Shown here: positions 53,031-60,267 of the stretch, one piece after another
How the letters are laid out: every line of letters starts with the position of its first letter
How positions within the stretch are numbered: position 1 is the first letter of the stretch
DNA from: Clostridium sp. KNHs205
GTDB taxonomy: Bacteria > Bacillota > Clostridia > Lachnospirales > Lachnospiraceae
Reading direction: 5' to 3'
Assembly (NCBI RefSeq): GCF_000702945.1
Contig: NZ_JNLE01000003.1
Location: 1,349,501 to 1,413,500 of the forward strand
Length of the DNA stretch: 64,000 nucleotides
Program-made: the position numbers and the translations under genes
The notes under the pieces: model-generated
The model's database searches: none
The model's input: the letters and a program-made list of their open reading frames with translations, nothing else
What the model was told of the DNA's origin: nothing

Positions 53031-53816
53031 ATGCTGACACAGGCAATTCCATTGTTTCAGGATGGGCATATATTAAGGCGGGAAATGCTGATAGCATTAT
53101 CAGATTACGCTTATCTGACCAGCCAGCTGGTGTATAAAGGATATTCAGACGGCATTCTGGCTGGCTGTGAACTAACGACCACGAAAGATAATATTATATT
53201 GAACAGTGGTATCATATTTTATAACGGACAGGCTTATCTCATAAAAGAAGCTATGACTATTGCTTATTACCCAACCAATACAACCACCATACTAAAATTA
53301 TATATCTCTGATGAATTAAGAGAACCTAATTTTGTGTACAGGGAAATTGATCTGATCTTAACAGAAGAAGCTGATCTTCATCAGAATGAATTAGAGTTAT
53401 GCCGGTTTAAACTGCAGCAGGGAGCAAAGCTTAGAGATCAGTATCAGAACTTTGAAGACCGAAATACAGTTTTTGATACTTTAAACCGTATTTATGCACC
53501 TTTTTCCACAAAAGGTGAGAGTACTTTATCCTGGGAAATAACCAGAGCTTTTGCAAAGGAGATGTTCGCAACGAACAGTTTAACAGACCTTGATGCCTTT
53601 TTTTGTATGCAGATTTTAAATCAGCCTTACCCGGTGAGTAAAGAGGCTCTGGCTGTATACCTCAAGCAGAGCAATGTTTTGGAACTGTCAGAGTCAGATC
53701 GCTCCAATCTCGGAATCTATACAGGGCTGGTGAAGGTCCTTAAAGACAGACAGAAGGGAAAAACAAGCAGCAGTAACAAAGAGAGTACAAAAAGATGGAA
53801 GGTATCTGTTGATTGA
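53031..53816 (+). CDS. Baseplate/TssK-like protein
   Basis: 261 residues. The start (AIPLFQDGHILRREMLIALSDYAY, then GILAGCELTTTKDNIILNSGIIFYNGQAYLI) has the pattern of proteins that join a phage or type VI baseplate to fibres or membrane (TssK or DUF4815-like N-terminal shell domain): short strand, helix, then a beta section read as property of the structure. The C-terminal 90 residues are helical. AAGGAGGGG precedes the ATG. Last gene of the operon; no clear terminator follows. Call is tentative. Confidence 0.5.
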   Translation: MLTQAIPLFQDGHILRREMLIALSDYAYLTSQLVYKGYSDGILAGCELTTTKDNIILNSGIIFYNGQAYLIKEAMTIAYYPTNTTTILKLYISDELREPNFVYREIDLILTEEADLHQNELELCRFKLQQGAKLRDQYQNFEDRNTVFDTLNRIYAPFSTKGESTLSWEITRAFAKEMFATNSLTDLDAFFCMQILNQPYPVSKEALAVYLKQSNVLELSESDRSNLGIYTGLVKVLKDRQKGKTSSSNKESTKRWKVSVD

Positions 53817-53841
53817 TAACTATAAAAAGCCCTACAGAATA

Positions 53842-53870
53842 TTGACCATTCTTACAAAAATGTTTACAAT
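53842..53870 (+). promoter_or_regulatory. Promoter of the MerR gene
   Basis: TTGACC, 17-bp spacer, TACAAT. A CACGC-CAAA-GCGTG hairpin (53886-53899) lies between the start site and the ribosome site. Confidence 0.65.
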
Positions 53871-53912
53871 TAATTTTGATTGGAACACGCCAAAGCGTGA
53901 ATGGTGGATATT

Positions 53913-54722
53913 ATGAAGTATACTATAAGGGAATTTGCAGAACTGCTGGGAGTAACTGTTGATACCTTGCGGCTGTATGAAAAACACGGTATTATCAAGC
54001 CAACAAAAGATAAAAGAAACAGCTACCGATATTTTAACGATTTTGATGCCAGAAATATGTTAATGAGCCGCTGGTACAGAAGTCTTGAGTTCTCTATGCA
54101 GGAAGCTGCCAGTCTCACCGGTAGTGCAGATCCCGATTCTATTATTGAAAAAGTTAAGGATAGGAAAAAGCAGTTGGAGGAAGAGATTAAGCAAAAAACA
54201 ATGCTGCTTCAGAAAATGTCAGAGATCAACCTTGAATATGAAGAAATAAATTACAGACTGGAGAAGTGCAGCCTGAAAGAACTACCGGGCGTCTATCGAA
54301 TAAAGCAGACAGAAAAGAACAGTCTGCGTAAAGATTCTTCTCTGACCGAGATAGTAGAGGAATGGATGAAATACCTGCCCTTTACCTTTTTTTCTTTTCA
54401 TATAGACCGACAAGAGGTCATAAACAAAAACAACTGTTTTGATTATAATTGGGGACTTGCTTTATATGAGGAGGATGCAAGGAGACTACAGTTAAAACCT
54501 GATGAAGGGGTAGAGTATCTTCCTCCTGCTAACTGTGTATCCTCATTGATCATATCCTCCAGCGATTATATTACAAAGGATTCAATAATCTTTATGCTGG
54601 AGTACATAAAAGAAAAGGGATATAAGATCGACGGAGATATTTTTGGAAAGATTGTTCTGACGGAAACCTCAAATACCCTGCGCCAAACTTATATTGAAGT
54701 AAATATACCCGTGGAAAATTAA
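53913..54722 (+). CDS. MerR-family transcription regulator
   Basis: 269 residues. N-terminal winged helix with YTIREFAELLGVTVDTLRLYEKHGII and NSYRYFNDFDARN, then a coiled coil (about 90-130, VKDRKKQLEEEIKQK) for dimerisation and a C-terminal effector domain (about 140-269) not recognised in detail. GGTGG is 5 nt before ATG 53913, better than the ATG at 53901. The next promoter downstream has the 19-bp spacer and dyad expected for its target, so it probably twists that promoter to switch on the flavoprotein gene when its ligand binds. Confidence 0.92.
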   Translation: MKYTIREFAELLGVTVDTLRLYEKHGIIKPTKDKRNSYRYFNDFDARNMLMSRWYRSLEFSMQEAASLTGSADPDSIIEKVKDRKKQLEEEIKQKTMLLQKMSEINLEYEEINYRLEKCSLKELPGVYRIKQTEKNSLRKDSSLTEIVEEWMKYLPFTFFSFHIDRQEVINKNNCFDYNWGLALYEEDARRLQLKPDEGVEYLPPANCVSSLIISSSDYITKDSIIFMLEYIKEKGYKIDGDIFGKIVLTETSNTLRQTYIEVNIPVEN

Positions 54723-54788
54723 AGGGATATGCTTTTAGCCTCTGCTTCTGGGAAAAAATGTGCAGATAGTTTGTTATTTAACAAACTA

Positions 54789-54819
54789 TTGACATTGGTG
54801 TTACACCAGGGTTTATGAT
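54789..54819 (+). promoter_or_regulatory. MerR-type promoter of the flavoprotein gene
   Basis: TTGACA (54789-54794) and TATGAT (54814-54819) are separated by 19 bp, the hallmark of MerR-controlled promoters (normal spacing is 17). The spacer holds a perfect dyad TGGTGT-T-ACACCA (54796-54808). Transcription should start near 54826, after which ATG 54870 is the first well-placed start. Confidence 0.85.
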
Positions 54820-54869
54820 AAAACTGCATGAATAGTGCAGAAATCATACACAACAAGGGAGAGGAAAAC

Positions 54870-56834
54870 ATGAAAAAGAAGAAATATGTTATTTTATTAA
54901 CTGTTTTTATGCTATTATTAGCTGTTTTTACCGGCTGTAACAAAAAGGAACAGAACGATAAGAAAAATGAAAACGATAATAAAGCTGAGGTAACCGGTGA
55001 GGCCCAGGGGGATGTAACCTATAAAGCCGGTACCTATACAGGTGAAGCAGAAGGAAAGGATGGCCTTATTCAGATCGAGGTGACCTTCAGTGACACAGAA
55101 ATAACGGATATTAAGATTGTAAATCAGACTGAGACAGAGGGTCTTGGGGATGAAGCTTTAAATACCATAAAGGATAAAGTATTAAATGGACAGACACTGG
55201 ATGTGGATGCTGTATCCGGTGCTACAGAATCCAGTGATGGAATCCTGGCAGCTATTGAAAATGCAGTAAAACAGGCAGGCGGTGATGTAGATGCATTAAA
55301 AGCCAGAGAAACAGTAAAAGAAGGCGAAGGTAAGACCGAGGAACTGACTGCAGATGTGGTTGTGGTTGGTGCCGGTGCCTCCGGTGTCTCAGCGGCTGTT
55401 TCGGCAGCAGACAAAGGAGCCAAGGTAATCCTTATAGAGAAAACCGCAGTAATTGGCGGTGCCAGTAACTTATCCTGGGCAGGAAAGTTCTACAACTCAT
55501 CTGCAGCTCTTGATAATGGTGTGAAGGTGGAAGTAGAAAAGGAAATATCAGACTGGATCGTTAATAATCACTGGAGAGTAGATGCGGCTGCTATCAGACA
55601 GTATGTAACAAAATCCGGAGAAACCTATGACTGGCTTGCCAAAAAAGGCTATCAGACCACCTTCCTTAATTTTGCTGGTGAACAACTCCATGTACTGCCT
55701 GCTTATAACACACGTCAGGAAATCCTTCGCAGTATGCTGGAGGCATCCGTAGTAAAAGCAGGCGGACAGGTGCTTACTGAAACAACTGGTAAAAAGCTGT
55801 TAACTAATGAAGCTGGTGCTGTTACCGGTATCAGTGCAGAGAAAGCTGACGGAACTATTCTTAATATTAATGCGAAAAGTATAGTGCTGGCAACCGGCGG
55901 TTATGCTGCCAATGCTGAAATGGTAAAAGAATTATTTGGCTTTGAAGGCGTTAACGGTGGCCTTGGGCAAAATATCGGAGAAGGTCTTCAGATGGCCTGG
56001 GACATCGGAGCGAAGGTACCTGATAATATCGGAGGGCAGATGCTCCATCAGACCCTTGCGAAAGCCACAGCTAATCTAAAGAAAGAATATACTTCCTTCC
56101 ATGCAAGTTATCCTCTTATGTTGTCTTACCTGCCGAATTTTATGAACGTAGGTCCTTCCGGAGCAAGATTCAGGGATGAGGCTTCCACCCTGACAGCTGT
56201 GGCAGCTGCTAACACCAGTGCTTTTAACGGTGCTTATCATCTGGTAATTGTATCAAAAGCACAGTTGGATTTACTGGCGGCAAAAGGCATGAGCGGTGTC
56301 AACGCACCGAAACTGCCAGGGCTGCCCCCTGAATTCTACGCAGATTTTACAGACCAGTTTACCCTGGAGAATCCCTGGGCAGAGGTTGAGAAGGTATTTG
56401 ACTCCATGGTTGCCAATGGTGATGGTTATAAGGGAAATACCATAGAAGAACTGGCTGAAAATGCAGGAATGGATGTAGATACCTTTACGGAGGCGTACAA
56501 TAATTATGTGGAGGCTACTAAGACTGGTGTGGATACAGAGTTTGGCAAAGCTTCTGATTACCTGCTGAGCATGGGAGAGGAAGGCCCTTATTACGCAATA
56601 GTAGCTGAAATCAACAATCTGGGTTCTGTAGGCGGACTGCTTGTAAATACGAAGTTTAAAGTCCTTAATGAAGAAAGAACACCTATCAAAGGGTTATATG
56701 CAGTTGGACTGGAGTCAGAGGGAGTTCTGTTTAATGATACCTATGTTGGAAATGGTGTAGGCATCGGATATTCCTTTACCTCAGGACGTATTGGAGGAGA
56801 AAATGCTGCTGATTATGCCTTAACAGCAAAATAG
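54870..56834 (+). CDS. Extracellular FMN/FAD flavoprotein reductase (fumarate/urocanate reductase type)
   Basis: 654-residue lipoprotein. Signal ends VFTGC (Cys23); charged linker; FMN-binding domain (about 48-145) with DAVSGATESSDG, where Thr119 should carry FMN linked by a flavin transferase; FAD-binding domain from about 166 (VVVVGAGASGVSAAVSAAD, later GATGGYAANAEM-like ATGGYAAN) and active-site parts resembling fumarate reductases (VGPSGARFRDEA, GGLLVNT, YVGNGVGIGYSFTSGRI). It probably reduces an organic acceptor outside the cell with electrons from membrane quinol or NADH. Substrate unknown. RBS at 54855-54864 supports ATG 54870 over 54828. Controlled by the neighbouring MerR protein. 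Confidence 0.9.
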   Translation: MKKKKYVILLTVFMLLLAVFTGCNKKEQNDKKNENDNKAEVTGEAQGDVTYKAGTYTGEAEGKDGLIQIEVTFSDTEITDIKIVNQTETEGLGDEALNTIKDKVLNGQTLDVDAVSGATESSDGILAAIENAVKQAGGDVDALKARETVKEGEGKTEELTADVVVVGAGASGVSAAVSAADKGAKVILIEKTAVIGGASNLSWAGKFYNSSAALDNGVKVEVEKEISDWIVNNHWRVDAAAIRQYVTKSGETYDWLAKKGYQTTFLNFAGEQLHVLPAYNTRQEILRSMLEASVVKAGGQVLTETTGKKLLTNEAGAVTGISAEKADGTILNINAKSIVLATGGYAANAEMVKELFGFEGVNGGLGQNIGEGLQMAWDIGAKVPDNIGGQMLHQTLAKATANLKKEYTSFHASYPLMLSYLPNFMNVGPSGARFRDEASTLTAVAAANTSAFNGAYHLVIVSKAQLDLLAAKGMSGVNAPKLPGLPPEFYADFTDQFTLENPWAEVEKVFDSMVANGDGYKGNTIEELAENAGMDVDTFTEAYNNYVEATKTGVDTEFGKASDYLLSMGEEGPYYAIVAEINNLGSVGGLLVNTKFKVLNEERTPIKGLYAVGLESEGVLFNDTYVGNGVGIGYSFTSGRIGGENAADYALTAK

Positions 56835-56858
56835 CAGCCATTATGTGGTAAATTGATG

Positions 56859-56930
56859 ACCGCGGCATAGAAACTGGATAACCAGGTACTTTCCTGGAGA
56901 ATTCTGACTTTCTATGAAGCGGTTTTTCTT
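56859..56930 (+). terminator. Terminator after the flavoprotein gene
   Basis: ACCGCGGCATAGAAA pairs with TTTCTATGAAGCGGT (two mismatches), enclosing a CCAGG/CCTGG hairpin; TTTTCTT follows. Confidence 0.85.
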
Positions 56931-57008
56931 AATTTTTTCTTACAGAACTTACAAATTTCATCCAATATGCGTCAAACACTTGTTTTTACGCTTTAAGACA
57001 GATATAAT
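56928..57008 (+). promoter_or_regulatory. CTTAC direct-repeat motif, copy B, with promoter of the two-component genes
   Basis: The motif (56928-56969) is the near twin of 22636-22677. It ends 10 nt upstream of TTGTTT (56980-56985), 17-bp spacer, TATAAT (57003-57008). Such placement fits activation by an OmpR-type regulator, perhaps the one coded just downstream. Confidence 0.6.
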
Positions 57009-57367
57009 GAGAGGTATATGAAGCAAATTTGTTACTGATATAAATTGATATTAGTTTTATCCTATAAAATAAGACTTGAATAAATAGTATTTGCACTTAT
57101 TCCAGTCCTGTAAGAGATAAACAAGGTAATTCAATTTATATAACATCAGAGATATATAAGGTCAATTATGGTTTAACTGTTTACCCAGCAATAAATACAA
57201 AAGATTTAACCTTTATGACAGGCGGGAACAGAAAAAGCTAAAATTCAACTTATATAGGAGGAATTCGTGGATTTATGAGTTGCTCATAGTTTTCATGTGC
57301 CTTTTTCTATGCAGAGTAACATATAATATTTGAAATAAGGCTTAAAAGTGATATTGGAGGAAAAGAA

Positions 57368-58063
57368 ATGCAATACATACTAATTGCCGATGATAATCAG
57401 GACATAACAGATGTTTTGTCAGCCTATTCCAAAAAAGAAGGCTTGGAACCGGTAATAGCTGGTGACGGAGAAGAAGCTTTTCGATTATTTGAAAGATACA
57501 ATCCTGCTGCAGTCCTTTTGGATGTTATGATGCCAAAAGAAGATGGCTATGAAGTATGCAGAAAAATTCGCGCAGTGTCCAATGTTCCGGTGCTTTTGAT
57601 TACAGCCAGGGGCGAGGACTTTGAGAAAATAATGGGGCTTGATATTGGTGCAGATGATTACATTGTAAAACCCTTCAGCCCAAGTGAAGTTATGGCAAGA
57701 GTGAGGGCAGTCCTTCGCAGAATGACAAAGACTGAGAAGGAAGTCACATCTGAAAATACAATAACAGTATGTAATATGACAATAAATCTGGATGAATATA
57801 CTTTACATATCAACGGAAATAGAATGTCACTTACAAAAAAAGAAATTGAGACCATGTGGACTTTGGCAAAGAATCCTAACAAAGTATTTACCAGGGATAA
57901 TCTTCTGGACAGTCTTTGGGGCTTTGATTATTTTGGTGACAGCAGAACCGTGGATTCTCACATTAAAAGGCTGCGGGCCAAATTAGATGCGCTTCCTCAT
58001 CCCGAATGGAATATTAAGACCATCTGGGGGGTAGGATATAAATTTGAGATAGAAGAGGCATAA
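57368..58063 (+). CDS. OmpR-family response regulator
   Basis: 231 residues. Receiver domain (about 1-115): ADDNQD, phospho-acceptor Asp54-like in VLLDVMMPKEDGYEV, LITARG, VKPFSPSEV. Winged-helix domain (about 130-228): MSLTKKEIETMWTLAKNPNKVF, SRTVDSHIKRLRAKLD, TIWGVGYKFE. GGAGG before the ATG. The kinase gene follows after 181 nt, with a strong stem-loop in between. Signal and regulon unknown; it may bind the CTTAC motif in front of its own gene. Confidence 0.93.
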   Translation: MQYILIADDNQDITDVLSAYSKKEGLEPVIAGDGEEAFRLFERYNPAAVLLDVMMPKEDGYEVCRKIRAVSNVPVLLITARGEDFEKIMGLDIGADDYIVKPFSPSEVMARVRAVLRRMTKTEKEVTSENTITVCNMTINLDEYTLHINGNRMSLTKKEIETMWTLAKNPNKVFTRDNLLDSLWGFDYFGDSRTVDSHIKRLRAKLDALPHPEWNIKTIWGVGYKFEIEEA

Positions 58064-58133
58064 CTTAAATAAGCAGTAGGATTACTATTCATTGAGAAGT
58101 ATAGGAAGCTCCTTTTGTAGTTGAATGTTTGAT

Positions 58134-58175
58134 TTGAGTGTCAAAAGGTCAGTTTTTCAGGCTTTTGACACTTAA
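58134..58175 (+). other. Strong stem-loop between regulator and kinase genes
   Basis: AGTGTCAAAAG (58137-58147) pairs exactly with CTTTTGACACT (58162-58172) and the stem extends 3 bp more with one wobble. There is no T-run, so it is more likely an RNA processing or stability element that sets kinase below regulator levels, or a DNA-level operator. Confidence 0.7.
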
Positions 58176-58244
58176 GTCATATTTATAAAAGGAATATTGA
58201 AAACTGATTGTTAGATGAATTCCATATTCAGAAAAGAGGAATAA

Positions 58245-59732
58245 ATGGATAGAAAGCAGCAGAGGAAGCCTTTTAACAGGCTTTTTTTTAAAGTATATAT
58301 TAACTATGCCCTTGTTCTGACTCTGTTTGCCATATTGGTAGGTCTTATCTTTGTAAACCTGTATGAAAGCGCAACGAAAAAAAGCTATCAGAATAAAATG
58401 TTAAAGCAGGCAAGCTTTATAATAGATGATTTGTCCAAGGCTATCATTAATAACGAATCGGAGGAGTATCTGGATAATCAGCAGATCATACAGGATGTAG
58501 ATCCTGACGAACTGGATATCTGGACCATTTCAAATCCCAATTCCACTAATCCAATGGATAAGAAGTTTGAAAATCTGAATCTGGAAAATGTAGTCTTATC
58601 ACCAGATTGTATAACAGTAATAGAGGGGGCTTTTAATAGAGAGACCTTGTACCGGAGCGGTTACTACGAAGAATTCGGCGGCAATTCTGCAATCCAGGGT
58701 TACCCTGTCATTATTAACGGAGAAGTGGTAGGAGTAGTACTGCTTCGTTCAGATGTTAAGAAACAAGAGGATATTGTCAGAAGTAGTGTGACCCTGATTT
58801 ATTCCAGTGTAGGAATTGCACTTTTCATTTCCTTTATTATTGCAATATTATTTGCAAGTGGTATTACGAAGCCTATCAGCTCCATGAGAATGACTGCCCT
58901 TCAATTAGCAGATGGGAAATATCAGAGTAAACTAGCCCTGAAACGGAAGGATGAGATAGGGGATCTGGCTACTACAATAGATATACTGGCAGACCGGCTG
59001 AAGGAAAATGAAGAGGAAAGGCTGAACAGGGAACAGATAAGAACGGATTTCTTTGCTAACGTTTCTCATGAACTAAGAACACCTATTACTGTTATCCGGG
59101 CGTATACTGAAACCTTACTGGATGGTGTGGTAACCGATGAAGAGAAAATATATCAGTATTATGTTAAGATCCTGGGGGAATGCAAGGGTATGGAAAGACT
59201 GGTGGGAGATCTTTTGTTGTTATCAAAAATGCAGAATCCGGATTTTGAGGTAGAGAAGGAGCCGGTTAATGTTACTCAGATTTTTGAAGATTTGCTTAAA
59301 AGCTTTTATCCCCTATGCCAGAATAAGGAAGTTGAGATGATACTTTCAGGGGATCAGCCTGCCTATACCATGATGGGAGATTATGACCGTTTAAAACAAA
59401 TGTTTTTAATCATACTGGATAATGCGGTTAAGTTCTCTCATGTAAATTCTGCCATACACATAAATCTAAGCAAAAAGGATAAACTATTAATATCAATCAG
59501 AGATGAAGGCATTGGAATCTCCAAAGAAGAACTGCCCTTTATTTTTGATAAATTTTATCGTTCCAAGCTAAAGCAAAATGCACAAGGCTCAGGTCTGGGG
59601 CTTGCAATAGCAAAGCAGATTGCCTTAAAACATGAAGGTGTAATCACTGTAAACAGTGAAGAAGGGAAAGGCACCGAATTCCTGTTTTCCTTTCAAAGCT
59701 TGGAAAATTATGTAGAAGAGTTAAATATTTAG
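58245..59732 (+). CDS. Sensor histidine kinase
   Basis: 495 residues. TM1 (about 14-36), outside sensor region (about 37-180), TM2 (about 184-207), HAMP (about 205-260), HisKA with His275 in FFANVSHELRTPITVIRAY, and HATPase with ILDNAVKFSH, DEGIGI and GSGLGLAIAKQ. Partner of the response regulator upstream. The sensor region shows no named domain. Confidence 0.92.
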   Translation: MDRKQQRKPFNRLFFKVYINYALVLTLFAILVGLIFVNLYESATKKSYQNKMLKQASFIIDDLSKAIINNESEEYLDNQQIIQDVDPDELDIWTISNPNSTNPMDKKFENLNLENVVLSPDCITVIEGAFNRETLYRSGYYEEFGGNSAIQGYPVIINGEVVGVVLLRSDVKKQEDIVRSSVTLIYSSVGIALFISFIIAILFASGITKPISSMRMTALQLADGKYQSKLALKRKDEIGDLATTIDILADRLKENEEERLNREQIRTDFFANVSHELRTPITVIRAYTETLLDGVVTDEEKIYQYYVKILGECKGMERLVGDLLLLSKMQNPDFEVEKEPVNVTQIFEDLLKSFYPLCQNKEVEMILSGDQPAYTMMGDYDRLKQMFLIILDNAVKFSHVNSAIHINLSKKDKLLISIRDEGIGISKEELPFIFDKFYRSKLKQNAQGSGLGLAIAKQIALKHEGVITVNSEEGKGTEFLFSFQSLENYVEELNI

Positions 59733-59754
59733 TAGTATTAGCACAATTTAAGCC

Positions 59755-59783
59755 TTGAAAAAAATAAAAGTCTGGGTTATAAT
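59755..59783 (+). promoter_or_regulatory. Promoter of the 6S-like RNA
   Basis: TTGAAA (59755-59760), exactly 17 bp, TATAAT (59778-59783): a strong vegetative promoter with no ORF behind it for 480 bp, giving a start near 59791. Confidence 0.8.
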
Positions 59784-59790
59784 AAGCTCA

Positions 59791-60010
59791 TAAGAAATTC
59801 CTGGAATGTACGACACTCCTGTTATTTTGAACCTACATCAGATAATACGGGATTCCTAATTTGTAAGATTATGTCAGGCCACCGTTTGCAGTGGAAGACA
59901 GAGGCTTACCTGCGGAAACCCACCTAGCTAGCGCTAGGAGTCAAAATACGGGAAACGGCGTTTCGGGGTATTGACAAAAGATAAAGGGGCAGCGAAAGCT
60001 GCCTTTTTTT
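59791..60010 (+). ncRNA. ssrS: Candidate 6S RNA (ssrS)
   Basis: About 200 nt transcribed from a strong promoter and ended by a terminator. A closing stem AATTCCTGGAA (near 59795) pairs with TTCGGGGTATT (near 59961) over most positions, leaving a large mostly unpaired middle, the 6S shape. The 5' part has TTTTGAACCTACAT, which I recall from Firmicute 6S RNAs. 6S RNA traps RNA polymerase holding the vegetative sigma factor. Alternative: another housekeeping-type small RNA. A covariance-model search would settle it. Confidence 0.62.
59988..60010 (+). terminator. Terminator of the 6S-like RNA
   Basis: GGCAGC-GAAA-GCTGCC followed by seven T. Confidence 0.95.
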
Positions 60011-60267
60011 GTAGCTTTTATAGAGTATTTTATGTTTACATAATTCTGAAGTTTTGATAGAATGAAGGTTAGGAAGCTTTTCTGTTTATGAGAGCAGATG
60101 AGCTTTGGACATAAATTTATTATGCTATATTACTATAGGAGTGTTTTTAATACAATATATTTATAAAACAATATATTTAAACCCACTCTGTGAGTGGATT
60201 TATGTAATCGCCTGACAGGGTAATCTGACACAATAAAGTGCGAAAAACGCAGAAATGAGAGGTAGTT
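60011..60267. other. Leader region of the NAD synthetase gene
   Basis: AT-rich. It has two ACAATATATTTA direct repeats (about 60151-60178) and a CCACTC-TGT-GAGTGG hairpin (60183-60197) about 70 nt before the start codon. No known riboswitch is recognised. Confidence 0.4.

Larger units (their letters stand above)
56835..57367. other. Gap between the flavoprotein gene and two-component genes
   Basis: No gene seen. It holds the terminator, the CTTAC motif copy B with a promoter, and a 350-nt leader. AGGAGG at 57257-57262 is followed by only a tiny reading frame. Confidence 0.5.

Noticed and set aside
22877..53816. Prophage or R-type tailocin
   Set aside because: No tape measure, terminase, portal, holin, lysin or tail-fibre genes are seen. 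VWA, FHA, PP2C, Hsp70 and RHS toxin genes speak for a secretion-type machine.
57257..57300. Leader peptide gene before the response regulator
   Set aside because: AGGAGG is followed only by frames of three to five codons with no regulatory repeat; likely chance.
59791..60010. tmRNA or RNase P RNA
   Set aside because: No tRNA-like ends, no tag-peptide frame, and far shorter than either RNA with none of their conserved cores.
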